DNA from: Notospermus geniculatus
Taxonomy: Eukaryota > Nemertea > Pilidiophora > Heteronemertea > Lineidae
Direction: 5' to 3'
DNA: 64,000 nt
Assembly: GCA_002633025.1 (NCBI GenBank)
Contig: NMRB01001255.1
Span: 120,322 to 184,321 of the forward strand
Shown here: positions 41,715-59,883 of the stretch, in pieces
Position numbering within the stretch: position 1 is the stretch's first letter
How the letters are laid out: each line of letters opens with the position of its first letter
Notes under the pieces: generated by a model
The model's database searches: none
The model's input: only the letters and a program-made list of their open reading frames with translations
Told to the model about the DNA's origin: nothing
Position numbers and translations under genes: made by a program

Positions 41715-42105
41715 GTAAGAACAGTTTCAAGGTTGATAATTTGCCGGTATTTTGTGAAATAGCCTGCGTCTTTTGCGTGATTGACATCAGCATCAGGCAC
41801 TGCACTTTCTTTACTTGACTTTAGCCTTGCTCATGCTGTCTTCTTTAGTGTACTTGATTCACTATGTACACTACCAACTACTGCATGATTCCATGATGTA
41901 CAGATGTCTACACTGCACTGGTCATGAACAATAAACTACCACTATACCAGTATTTGTTTATGAAGTAGGAACTGTCAGTGTCGTAATGCATACCAGTTTG
42001 TCGTTTTTTTCAGCGTGAATCCCTGCTTTTCATACATCGATAGATAGAGGAGGCCTCTGCTCTGTCAATACAACACCCGTAGCTACTCTGGGGGGGGGCG
42101 GGTCG

Positions 42106-42119
42106 NNNNNNNNNNNNNN
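42106..42119. other. Assembly gap (14 N)
   Basis: A run of 14 N follows a G-rich stretch. Single Ns at 38925 and 43360 also follow or adjoin simple sequence. Confidence 0.99.
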
Positions 42120-43364
42120 TCGTAAGAACACTGTTCAACAGATCGAATTGGAGCATAAGGCCACTGAATCGGAATCAATTAACGTGCAGTTTGCTTTTTA
42201 AATGCAAGAATCATGAATTAGAATAACTTAGAAATATAAATAAGATGCAAATTCACACTTTTATGTTACGCTTTGTTAGGACTCTGACATGCTGTGTCGA
42301 TGGCAGAGACTGGGAATTAGCTACGGACGAACGTCAGCCAGTGTTTCAACAGAAGAATCGGATTCATTCATCAAAATGATCAATTATCTTCCAGATAATT
42401 CGCAGTATCTGTTCATCATATTCCATAAACATAACTTGCGGTAAAACATACCAAACCAAAACAACCTCTGATTCGGTGTTCTTACAAACTGCCAGTAGGG
42501 GCCTAGGCCTATCTCATGATCTGGGCTTCCTGGCATGCCTGGAGCCACCAGGCCGAATCCCCATCTTCAAAAAAGATAATTCAATGACCCATGTTAAACG
42601 AGGCATCCCTAAGCACCCTGCCAGTAATCCAATCTCCAAACCCAAACAGTTTTATGTGTTATGCAAGGGGTCACATATAAAGGAGATACTAAAAAGGGAA
42701 ATAGTACAATGTAACAGGTTTCTAAGGTGAGAAAGACTTTGCAGTGCCAGACCTAACAGTTCTGATTATGTCAAATGATTATTAAGAGTAAATAAAGGAA
42801 TAATTTGTTCTCCAATTAATATTTTAAACAAAGGCGAAGTGGGTGTTTGTAGGTCTTGCATGCTTGAGTTAGCAAATCAGTGAAAGAATTTTTCTGTTTT
42901 GGGAACTTATTTGGATTACATGACCTGCCAGCCAGATTTGGTTGTTACTTCAGGCTCCTTACATCAATGGGTTATTTTGGTCAAATGGGTTCATTGTGTT
43001 CGTAAAATTCCTTTGTGAACTGGACAGCTCAATAGTCATTGAAGCACTGAGGTGGAAGGGTGGGTCATTTAGAACTGGACGCTCCACCAGTAGATATTGC
43101 CTCTGCTGTGGACTTTTCACTACAGGAGTTGGTGCTGCATATTTTTAGTTCCCTGCTGGCAGTCTCATCTTCTTTGTGGTTGAGGTAGGTGTTGCCCGAT
43201 TTAGTGGCTCAGAGATGTGGAAAAACTGCCCATATTGGTGTCGAACCTGAGGGCATGCTTTGAATATTCATGTAAATTTTTCTTGACGATCACTTGAGCT
43301 GCTTCGGTTTGCAATTTTGGCTGTTTTATAATGTTTGGTCAAAACGCTAACAGCCATCANTACC

Positions 43365-43450
43365 CGCCGAGGGGGGCTTCTCGTGCAACCTTCCCAGGAT
43401 GCATTGTTTCAAAATGGCGGCAACGTCTGTGGCCGCCATGATGGTTTCCT
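43365..43450 (+). promoter_or_regulatory. Second candidate promoter-like segment
   Basis: A CpG-rich stretch with TTCCCAGGATGC (close to the ZNF143-type TTCCCAG.ATGC motif) followed by AAAATGGCGGC (YY1-like). It could be an alternative beta-catenin promoter. No clear splice donor follows within 200 bases, and it abuts an N at 43360. Confidence 0.25.
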
Positions 43451-44499
43451 CGAGGAAGGCACGAGACCGTTCGATTACTGGCTGTTGTGCGCACGCTCAG
43501 CTTGTTCCTTCCGGGGCTTGCCCGTGGAAGTAAACGAATGGCCTACATTTGTCCTGCAAGTACAGTATGTTATTGGCACTTGCAAGTTGTTATGAATTTT
43601 TACTCTAGGCTAAGAACATTTTCATGGTATGCGGATGTTTATTATTGCCATCTCATTCTCACTGCCTACAAAAGCCTCTTGCCACATTGATTTACGGGAT
43701 AGTTTGTTTGAAAGCACAAAAAAGTAAGACTTCAAAATTCATCTGAGGAAGTAAGTCACAAAGTGCACGAAAATACCTTTTAACTTTTGCTTCCCGTCAT
43801 ATTTGATATTTTCCAGCAGGTGCTGCAGTGTGTTATTTACCACTAGCGGCTAAGATCTGAGCCAACATTCATGGTGTGAACTAATTGATGATGGAGGTTC
43901 TCTCCTGCTTCGGGTTGTCTGTCAGATTGGGTTCCTGTTCGTAGTTGGAAGATCCTGGTCAGTGGTTATACATGTACATGTAGTGCCAGTTGTTGTGGGA
44001 ATGTCAGTTTTGTGGTTCAGGGTCCCGGCTGCAGCACTTGATAACTGCCGAACCACATTCTCCTTCCTTGCATTTGTGGGTTGCGTTGAAAAGTACCGGT
44101 AGGCCTAAAAAATAAACATTTTGTACACACTGTGGCGGATGAAGACAATATCGACTCGCGGCAATGTTCCAGCATGAACTGTGATTGTCAATATCATACC
44201 AATCAATCAGTCATTTCAGTACGTGTAAAACAAAATTGACTAGATCAATTTTTTGCCTGTAGTAGCCCTTTCTACCCAAGAATAGTTGAAGCCGGCTTCA
44301 AAAAGTCCGAGATCAGTCACATGATGATTTTTGTCGTGTAACGAAATCCAATTGGATTCAAACAAAGGCTCAAGGTGTGTTTGCGCTGCAGTCTTGGACC
44401 AGTTTGGGAAGGATAGAGCAACCTGCAGACGCTAATTTCCTCATTTAGAAGGGCATGAAATAATAACAGGTTTCTAAGGTGAAAGACATAGCTTCCTAC

Positions 44500-44583
44500 C
44501 GGACTGGAACCCACTGACGTGACAGACAGACCCTCTCATAAGGCATCAGTTGCCAGCACTCAGGGACGCCTACCACTAGGCCT
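44500..44583 (-). repeat. tRNA-like SINE head
   Basis: Minus strand GGCCTAGTGGTAGGCGTCCC (A-box region) and GTGGGTTCCAGTCCGG (B box), spaced like a tRNA. No matching acceptor stem. Confidence 0.5.
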
Positions 44584-45142
44584 ATTTAAATCCCCATCTT
44601 CATCCTCATTAAGTGTGTGTGGGGGGGGGGGTGATTTCTGATTTTCGAGGGCATTGCTGGTTGTGAGTGGCAGCCCCTTCTTGTAGCTGTTCTCACTATC
44701 GACCTACAGAAATACCAAGTGTAGAACGCCATATTCTGCAAGTCTAATCCAGACTTGGACTGATACTCAGACTCGGAGCTAATTACAGGTAAAAGCAGCA
44801 CGCACCAGGATCGCTTTGATCTAGCTTTCCACATCACCTCCAATTTACATTCTCCCTGGCATGCCTGGTCATCAGGGAGAAGCAGGGAGGATACACGCGT
44901 GATGGGTATCATCAGTGGTTTCACGAACTGAGTTTATTTGACTGGCGGAGAGGGTAATCCGTATTGGCACATACATGTATCAGCACAAATCTCGGTGGTC
45001 ATCCGGTGTTTTGCAGAGCTGTACATTATATGTGTTGTACGTGAGTCATCGAAACAGATTCCACGAGTGTGTACTCTTGGTTCCATTCCCTAGTTTACAT
45101 GTACATGTATGACACGAAATCGTCACTCATGAAAAAAATGAA

Positions 45143-45215
45143 GGGCCTTGATAGCTGAGTGTTTATCACCTCTGCAAAGCAGCCGGCAAGTCTGGGTGCG
45201 AATTCAGCCCCGGCC
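45143..45215 (+). repeat. tRNA-like SINE head
   Basis: GGGCCTTGATAGCTGAGTGT with GGGTGCGAATTCAGCCCC 45 bases on. Its ends, GGGCC and GGCC, do not form a tRNA stem. A family L element follows 36 bases later. Confidence 0.5.
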
Positions 45216-45250
45216 ATATGGGATTCATTGTCAGATTGATGTAAGCAACA

Positions 45251-45440
45251 AAGATTTGTGCACTTCCGCCGAAATCTCAACCACAACCTCGATCTGAAGC
45301 TGAATGACGTGACAGAGACAACCCCACGAAGTGACTTCAAAGACATTGCGTCAGAGACGACCATTGCTGAATCATGGACTGCGTCACGTCTCCCTGTTTC
45401 AGGTTGTGGTTGCGATTTTGGCAGACGTGCACAGATCTGC
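45251..45440. repeat. Family L foldback MITE copy
   Basis: AGATTTGTGCACTTCCGCCG at the left, GCAGACGTGCACAGATCT at the right, interior ATGACGTGACAGAGAC. Other copies at 51692 and 60019. Confidence 0.85.
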
Positions 45441-46717
45441 TGATTTCAAAGAGAATCGTCTATGCATCCCTGACTGACTGACAAAACATACCATGTGCCA
45501 AATAACGTGTTCCGTTGTGAATAAAACATTTGGAGATTTGATGTTACTGCCATGTCTGGTTATGCTGCCACATTTGAGCTACTTCATGTACTTCATACAT
45601 GTAGGCAGCTTTCTCTGGAATAAGAAAGTCTGATTGGGAGTAATCAGTAACACCACCCACAGACATACGTTGTAGAATGCACAAATGTTTCCAATGCACC
45701 AATCTGACGTGTGCGTGTTATTTGTGGTGTCCAATTTTAGCACAGCTTCCATCGTGGCGAACTCAGTATGTGTTCATCCTTGAATTCACTCTTCTGGTTG
45801 TTTCCCGTTGGCCGTATTGATCATTCAGTCAAGTTTGCAGATATTGTTGTTTCCATGGCAACCGTATGAGCCGGCGAAGAAGCTGTCACAGCTTTAGTGT
45901 TGGTTCTTGTACGTGTGATGAAATACGGATGTCTACGTGATTGAATTGTACACTGTACAATGTACATTGATGGTAGGTCACTGGAATTCTGCTGGGTGTA
46001 CCTTCATCATTGTCAACATCATCATTAAGAATTTATTCATTTATTGTGAAATCAGGTAATTAAACAGAATGTGAGAGTGGTGTTCGTTTTTCAAAATGCT
46101 CTTCAACATGTCCAATACTTACTTTTATTGGCTGTAATTCTCATTTCTGGAAAGAAAATTCCCAATACGTTTCTGATGGTCGTGTTATTCATTCAGTTTT
46201 TTTTGCTCTACGTGTACTGCTGGGCACAATATTTGATGTGCAAACAGTGAATCTTAGGTACTAATATTTACATGTGGAGAGTAGCTTGTGATAAATGAGT
46301 TCTGGTACATGTATGTTGAAGTAGGAGTGGAATAAATATTGCCTGTGGAAGAAATACCTTCAACCCCAGTGACATGTGGTACATATACTGCAGGGCCACC
46401 AGTGACACTGAAGGTGCAGGATGTGCAGTGACACCTCACCAAAACTGTGTAGACGTGGCAAGATTCTGACGTCATGTCTGCATTGCAAATGGCGGCTTCA
46501 CTTAGTGAAAACGTGTGGGAATGGCCCGTTTTGACTATTTTTTCTTGCAGGTGAATGGTGATACGGGAGTTTTGGCGGGAATCCCGCAATCGTGCTACTT
46601 AGCGGAAGCCCTGAACTGTGGCTGTGCCTCTCTTCTCCCCAAATTCTTATCGATAAAAAAATTGTGAAGGTGAGAAAATAAGTCGTCCCTCATAGCCATA
46701 TTCTTTCTATTTTTCAG

Positions 46718-53643
<6,926 letters not shown>

Positions 53644-53990
53644 GCGGCAATGAGGAACAATTAGGAAAAGCTGCATAACTGATCTGAGACTTAAGATCAA
53701 ATCTCCATGCTTGGTTTTCATACAAGGGGCACTTTGTGTTTGGTGTTGGGAACATGGCGTTGGATTTTTTTCTGAAAAATATTTTACGAGATTTCAAAAC
53801 TTGTGGGATTTGGGTGTTGCACGTCCAGAATTGTCAACTACGTGTGGGAGTTCCCAGTCCGAGGAAGTTCAGATCTAGGCATTTCATTGACATCACTGAC
53901 TTGTTTTATGAATAACAACCAAGAGCCTGCTGTGGAACAGAAGGTGAAATAAAGTGTGTCTGCCCCTTTGTGTGCCCCTTTGCTGCATTT
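53644..53990 (+). terminator. CTNNB1: Beta-catenin 3' UTR with first plausible polyadenylation signal
   Basis: AATAAA at 53948-53953 is followed by a GT-rich element (GTGTGTCTGCCCC then TTTGTGTGCC), the expected downstream signal. A longer 3' UTR reaching an AATAAA at 57412-57417 is possible. Confidence 0.55.
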
Positions 53991-54482
53991 CCAAAAAAAA
54001 TTAGTACCTCATCGATCCAGATCCAGATGCTAGTGTCACATTTCACCATATGTTGAGGTGGTCACGTCGTCATTCTATATGGAAAGTCAGTGTGTACATG
54101 AAACTGAGTTTATAGGAGGGAAAACTCAGTTTTAACTCGTCGCATATAAGACCATTTGCATATCATTGAATACAATGTGCTAGGGACTGCCGATTTAATA
54201 ATATGTCTAACTGCACTTATGTATCATATGCAATGCACCATCTGTCTGTATTTTTGGCACTGAGCAGGACTTCGGATCTGTATGTACCATGGCACATGTA
54301 TATTTTTTCTAGTGTTTTATTGAGTCGTTGTCGTCGAAGTGGTTCGTGCGAGTTTTACTTTCGACGTAAGCGAATTGATGTTTTTTGTACATTTTAACAA
54401 TGATTTTGCATTCATTTTTTACCAAGTGGATATACATTTATTAAACCATGACTTAACTCTAATGTACATATTTGCTCTTTTT

Positions 54483-54592
54483 TAGAATCTGCTCAACGTA
54501 AAGGAGTTCCTCAAGGCTATTGTTCTCAACAGGAGAACAATAGTCTTCAGAAACTCCTTAACGTTGAATAGCATTCTAAAATACGGGCCATG
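54483..54592. repeat. Hairpin in beta-catenin 3' flank
   Basis: CAACGTAAAGGAGTTCCTCA pairs with CAGAAACTCCTTAACGTTG, and GGCTATTGTTCTC with GAGAACAATAGTC. The right end carries ATACGGGCCAT. Confidence 0.8.
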
Positions 54593-55383
54593 ATGTGCTG
54601 AGGCAGTTCTGGGCTACTTGGTAAAAAATGGATTAAATTTACAATTAACCCATATATATAGACCTCCTAGGATTGGATGGAGTTTGAACCACATTCCTAC
54701 TTAATGCATTTCAGCATCGTTCCTTTTCCTGATTTACGAACCCCTTCAAAAAACCAGAAATTCAGAATTCATCTTATACGCTACGAATTGATGAAATGGA
54801 TAAGAAAAATCCAGACTTACGTGTAATGCTCTGCCAGTTGGTTGCATTTTGGTTTCTGTAAAGCATCGTAACAAGGAGTAGCCAATTCGCTCCTCCCCTT
54901 CGTTGATTTTTAGTCGTCAGTGTCTTAATAACCAATGATTTTCAGTTCTTGGCAGAGTTAATTTGTAAACTAGTGTAATTTTTACCGACTGCACATTTGT
55001 ACTTAGCCCAGCTTGCCATTATGCTTATGAGATTTGGCTCCATGGAGTGGTGAATATCGTAACTGTGTCCGATCCGTTCCACTGCTGTTTCTAGCTAGTT
55101 GTTGGTGAGTTGGTGTTCGCATAGTCTGAATAGAACTGTGAAGCTTACCACTTTCGAATTCACGTTTCGCTGATAAAATATCAGTAAACTGGACTGTTTT
55201 CTACTTAACTAGCTAGTACGGTACACTCTTTGATTCATAGACGAAATTACACACAAGTTGTACTCTCATTTCTAAACTGGTTTAATCAGGCATAAAGTAG
55301 AAAGGCTGAATGTTGTGTCAGTGTAGACTTAATGTAGTCACCCTGGCAAACTTGCCTTGTCTGTTGGCTCTCCATCAATATCT

Positions 55384-55499
55384 TCTAAGGCTGACTTTAC
55401 GTCGGATGACACGCGACACGAACACGCAGGCGAACAAAGGTTTCATGGGGATGAAGCGTGTTTGTGTCACGTGTCATCCGATGTATAGTCAGTCTAAGG
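55384..55499. repeat. Hairpin with CTAAGGCTGACT ends
   Basis: ACGTCGGATGACACGCGACA pairs with TGTCACGTGTCATCCGATGT. The outer AGGCTGACT/AGTCAGTCT also pair. Confidence 0.85.
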
Positions 55500-55649
55500 T
55501 GTGTCACTAACTTACCTTGTCGGACATATCTTCTAAGGCTTATTCCTGCGGTATTCCTTCTGACATGACTCTCTCATAAAGCTTCGATATTGTTGGATCA
55601 TTGGAACTATGCAAATACCCTGTGGATGAATGAGATTTTCTGTGAGTGA

Positions 55650-55778
55650 GGGCCGTATGCTTGGGTCGGACTTGAGCCAAAAGTATATCTGAAGTTAGAC
55701 TTTCTCTTTGCTTGAAGCATTGAGAAAAGTCAGACTTTAACGAAAGTGTGGCTGAAGTCCGACCCGAGCATACGGCCC
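55650..55778. repeat. Hairpin with GGGCCGTATGC ends
   Basis: GGGCCGTATGCTTGGGTCGG pairs with CCGACCCGAGCATACGGCCC. Flanked by TGAG on both sides, a possible target duplication. Confidence 0.9.
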
Positions 55779-56049
55779 TGAGACTACTTGTCAAACTTCC
55801 ATTCACAGCTTGAGAACGACAGAAGACCTAAAACTAAACAAATCTGACAAGTAAGGGGAGGCTTTCTCTTGATGTCAGATGACATTTGAATAATTAGGAA
55901 TGCGAATGAGTTTTTAACCAATTTCCAATCATGTTCTGCTGTCAGAAAATGTATTTTGGAATTGAAAGACAGGTGTAGTCAGAAAAATCATTGCGGGTCA
56001 AGAATTTAACCATCTCCTCCACATAAGTCCCAAGATTCTGAGAGTTCAG

Positions 56050-56189
56050 GGGCCATATTCATGAAGCCTTTACACCTTTGTGTGTGCACGCAAATCTATT
56101 GTAAGGCAGTCAGTGAACAATAGGGCATGTGGACCCAAACAATAGCATTGCGTGCACGCAAAGTTGCGAAGGCTTCGTGAATATGGCCC
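56050..56189. repeat. Hairpin with GGGCCATATTCATGAAGCC ends
   Basis: GGGCCATATTCATGAAGCC pairs with GGCTTCGTGAATATGGCCC, and GTGTGCACGCAA pairs with TTGCGTGCACGC. Confidence 0.9.
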
Positions 56190-56937
56190 TAGTCGTAGAG
56201 GAGGGGGCTGTAAAAAATCCTATTTATCTGTTGTACAAAATACACAGCAGTCTAAAACAGTGCGATTTGACCGACATGTTGTCTATGACGTCCGTATGAC
56301 TGACAGTTCACAGTATTTGGGGCACTTAATCTGTTGACAGGGACACACTTTTGTTTTAACAGTGTGCTCCGTCATCCCAACACATAATAACATGTACTAA
56401 AATAATGTAATCAGAGTGACGGGATTGTATTAACATTAACAAACATTGTAATGTCTCTTAATTATCTGAAAATTAGTGACTGCCTCCATTTCTCATACAC
56501 TTTTCTAGTGGCAACGCATAACAGTGTAGTAGTTAACGTCTTTTTTTAGTTCAAGACAGTATTGCAGAGATGTAGATTTTAGTGCGAGTTGGCAAGTATT
56601 ATATACAGTAATATGATTCTTGTATCAGTGAGGTTGATGCAGAATGTATCCAAGGGAAATTCATCCATGTTGTCAAAAATCTTGCAGGGAAATCTCGTTT
56701 GGGAAAAAAAACTGGTGTCTAAATCAGTAATCTGTTGTCTCAAACAGAAAAGCGACCAAAATTTTAAAGCCGATTGTTTGCATCTGTCCAAAGTGAACCA
56801 AAAATAATAAAAACAACCCGTTTTATTCGTAATAACAACTGGTAAATGCATTGGGGCGGCCGCTCCAGAAACTGTTCTGTGGAATCTTTGACTTGGCGCG
56901 AATAGTCCGCTTTAAAGGTGCTCTAGTTCGAATTTTA

Positions 56938-57090
56938 AGTCAGTATAACCCTACTGTCTCAAACGGAAAAAGAGACCAAAATTTTAAGTCGGTATAACCC
57001 TACTGTCTCAAACGGAAAAAGAGACCAAAATTTTGAGTCAATATAACCCTACTGTCTCAAACTGAAAGAGACCAAAATTTTAAGTCAGTG
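56938..57090. repeat. 49-bp tandem repeat, about three copies
   Basis: AAGTCGGTATAACCCTACTG, TCTCAAACGGAAAAAGAGAC, CAAAATTTT repeated with slight decay. A single related copy precedes it near 56728-56768. Confidence 0.85.
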
Positions 57091-58618
57091 ATATCTCAAA
57101 TTGACAAATTGAAAAAGGACTGAGAGGATGATTGTGAAGTGTTGAACGAAAGTGACTGGTTTCCTGCACTTGTCAACAGTCTTCAGGGGAAAGAGAGTCT
57201 GATGTGTTGTCGGGTGGGGTTGGGGTTGGGGGTGGGAGCAGACTATACATGTGGAGGGTACCCTTGGATATATCTTACACCAACAAGTTGCATGTTTTTA
57301 TACATTGTACATTTATTTTGTAATCAGTCATGTCATAGGTATGAAACGTGAGCTCTTGTGTGTGGTCTGTGTATATTTAACTATGTGTACATTTTAATAG
57401 ACAGACTTGGTAATAAATCCATTTTTATACAAACAGCTAAAGTCTTGTTAGCTTGATAGAAATATTTCTCTTTTCGATCGGATCAGAACCCAAGTTACAG
57501 TGTCTCTACCAACCTTCGGCAGGTATGCAAGATGACTTTACAAATGGTAGGCCTTCGTTGGCCTATGGAATTGGCAAAATAACCTGGTACCTGCATGAAG
57601 GGCCCTCGGGACCAAGCCAAGGCTTGTTTGCATGTGATTACTTGTCACTTGTCACTGCAAAGTGTGGGTGTGCAGTACCGGGACGGTGTGTCGTGATGCA
57701 AAGTGCCGAGGCATGTTACAAGTGACGTCGCATTTGCAAAAACGCAAATATAATGTACGTCACGCCCGGACCTCACGACAGTGATGTACCATTATTAACG
57801 TGGCACTATCCGGCCGGCACAGAAGTGGTTAAAATTTCTACTAAGTGGAACGGTAATTATACATAGGTACTGGTATTGTGTCGTAGTAAATTATCCTACT
57901 ACCGGTGCCGTTTTTTAATGTCCCTGCCTATGAGTGTTCCCCTCTTGTCTGACTTGACGCAAAGGGTCCACACTGAGAAATGTTGATCTGCTGCCAGAAT
58001 TTCCCAAGCAATGAAGGGAAACACTGACTTTTGGAAACACTGCAGATGTTACACCTCTGATGTATACCCATCAATTTCATCAACAGTTTTGATACCGGTA
58101 CCGGTAATGTATCATGGCATGTTTGCCTGAAAATTAAACACAATATGGCCTGGGGAACTTGCCACATACATGATAAAATGGATGCAGCCTGCTGGGGCTG
58201 GATTTGGTCCGGGCGGGCTGGAATTGGTCCACTTAAGTTTATCACAGGAGAGTGTGTGCTGTACAAAAAAAATGTCTTTCAGAAATGCTCCCTGTCTCGT
58301 TTTTCTCGCAGGGTTTTGATGGTTTTATTTGCGTTGCCATATCATATTGACACAATATATCGATAGCGGCAATAATAGTGACTAAGGTTGGTGTAGTGAA
58401 ACGGAAAAAAAAGTTCGAAAAAGGGCAAGAGGCAGGCCTAAAAGTTGTGTAGCTACATACATTCAAGTACATGTGAACATGGTGAATGTACATTGAGGTT
58501 GACTGTACACTAACTACATACAATGTATGATACAGGACGACAGTACAGTCAGTAGTAGCTACGTCTGGGTAGTAGGTTAGGTCACTGTGGTTAGGTCTAC
58601 CGGTACTAGGCCTACTAT

Positions 58619-58804
58619 TGCATGGGGTCATGCTAATTACCATCCACCGTCTACTACCATCTTCCACCGTCCACCACCCCTTTTATACCCCGTCATCCAC
58701 CCCAATATTTCTTAAAAACATTTGAGGTGGATGACGGTATAAAGGGGTGGTGGACAACGGTAGTAGACGGTGGAGGACGGTAATTAGCATGACCGTATTG
58801 CATA
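58619..58804. repeat. Foldback element
   Basis: GGTCATGCTAATTACCATCC pairs with GGACGGTAATTAGCATGACC, and CCACCACCCCTTTTATACC with GGTATAAAGGGGTGGTGG. Confidence 0.9.
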
Positions 58805-59083
58805 ATGCATACTGCAGTCCAGGGCTGACCGCACCGAAAGTCCAACAAAAAGTGCCACTGTCATGACTGTCACCTATCCATCGCATTGGGCAGTAGCTAC
58901 GCCCTATATAGCTATAGGCCTAAGTTTATTAATGCATTTTCCCATTAACTTAACCGCTGATGGCAGCAAAAGTGATGAGCGAATCTGCTAAGAAGTCAAG
59001 CAAGAAACGTGACTCACCATTGCTTTTGCTTGTTATTTTGACTTTCTTTTTCAGTCATGTCAGTCTATTCTTTTTCATTTCAG

Positions 59084-59883
59084 GTCACAAACGTAACAAA
59101 CCATCAGTAAAGACAATTCAGGAGGTATAATCATGGCTTGTTTAAACTGTGGGAAAGTTTTCATGAGAAGGCGGTTTTGTGACCTGGGTCGACTCAGTAT
59201 TTCTCCCCAGTTGATAGTGCTACCTTGCATGCCTTGGACATTACAGAACAACAGAGAATTCGTGAAAATGCCACGAAAGGCATCCAGACAGATCCACAGT
59301 AAAGCATCCAGTCATTCAGTGTCTTTTTCAGACGTGTTAATATCATCAAACTATAAAATTGCCCCTAGAACTGCTATCCCTAAGTTCTTAAAAAATCTGA
59401 CTCTGAGGTCCTTCAGCAGTCATCCCTATGACCCAAAGAAAGATGCATACATTCAAGACATTCTTCGAGAATTTGGGAGGGATTTTTCGGTAGAAGCTGT
59501 GTCGGGTAATGATGACGCAAACGGTGGCATGGGTGACACAAAAAGTGATAGTACCGGTAACTCTATGTCTAATGTTGACGAAGCTGCTGAGAGTCCACGT
59601 GATGATGGCACCAGTTCAAGTTCAAGTTCTGATTCATCCAGTAGTGACAGTGATAGTGAGGTTTCGCACCATGAAATGACAGACTCGCTGATAACTGATG
59701 AAAAAATGCATGACGGGATGTTAGAGGTCGACGTCAGTCGTTCAACTTACCAGGAGGAGATAGTTGCTGATGAGCGGATGAACGAAGATATCCTGGCTGA
59801 GTATGAGGACATTGACGAATACTCTGAGGGGGAGGAAGAATTTGAAGAGATTTATGAACGAGTCCATGTGATCCCTTTGGAAA
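59084..59883 (+). CDS. MALSU1: MALSU1 exon 1 (leader, presequence, acidic region)
   Basis: Opens after TTTTTCATTTCAG, with 49 bases of leader then ATG at 59133. The donor is GGAAA|GTAAGA, and missing it gives a stop after nine more codons. It encodes the probable targeting peptide, a basic segment (PRKASRQIHSKASSHSVSF) and the polyserine/acidic tract around 59600-59860. A later Met (59266, MPRKAS) is an alternative start. Confidence 0.85.

Larger units (their letters stand above)
53991..59083. other. Possible extended 3' UTR and intergenic region before MALSU1
   Basis: No coding exon is recognised. It holds a Pumilio-type TGTACATA (54463-54470), hairpins at 54483, 55384, 55650 and 56050, a 49-bp tandem repeat (56938-57090), an AATAAA at 57412 and a foldback at 58619. 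The T-rich sequence before 59084 is the MALSU1 acceptor. Confidence 0.55.

Noticed and set aside
42476-43148. Open frames of 68-84 codons between the beta-catenin promoter candidates
   Set aside because: Short, no recognised domain, no consistent splice partners; normal for intron DNA.
58959-59129. Small open frame with a hydrophobic stretch (MAAKVMSESAKKSSKKRDSP...) before MALSU1
   Set aside because: The hydrophobic part is the translated pyrimidine tract of the MALSU1 acceptor, so it is probably 5' leader and intron.
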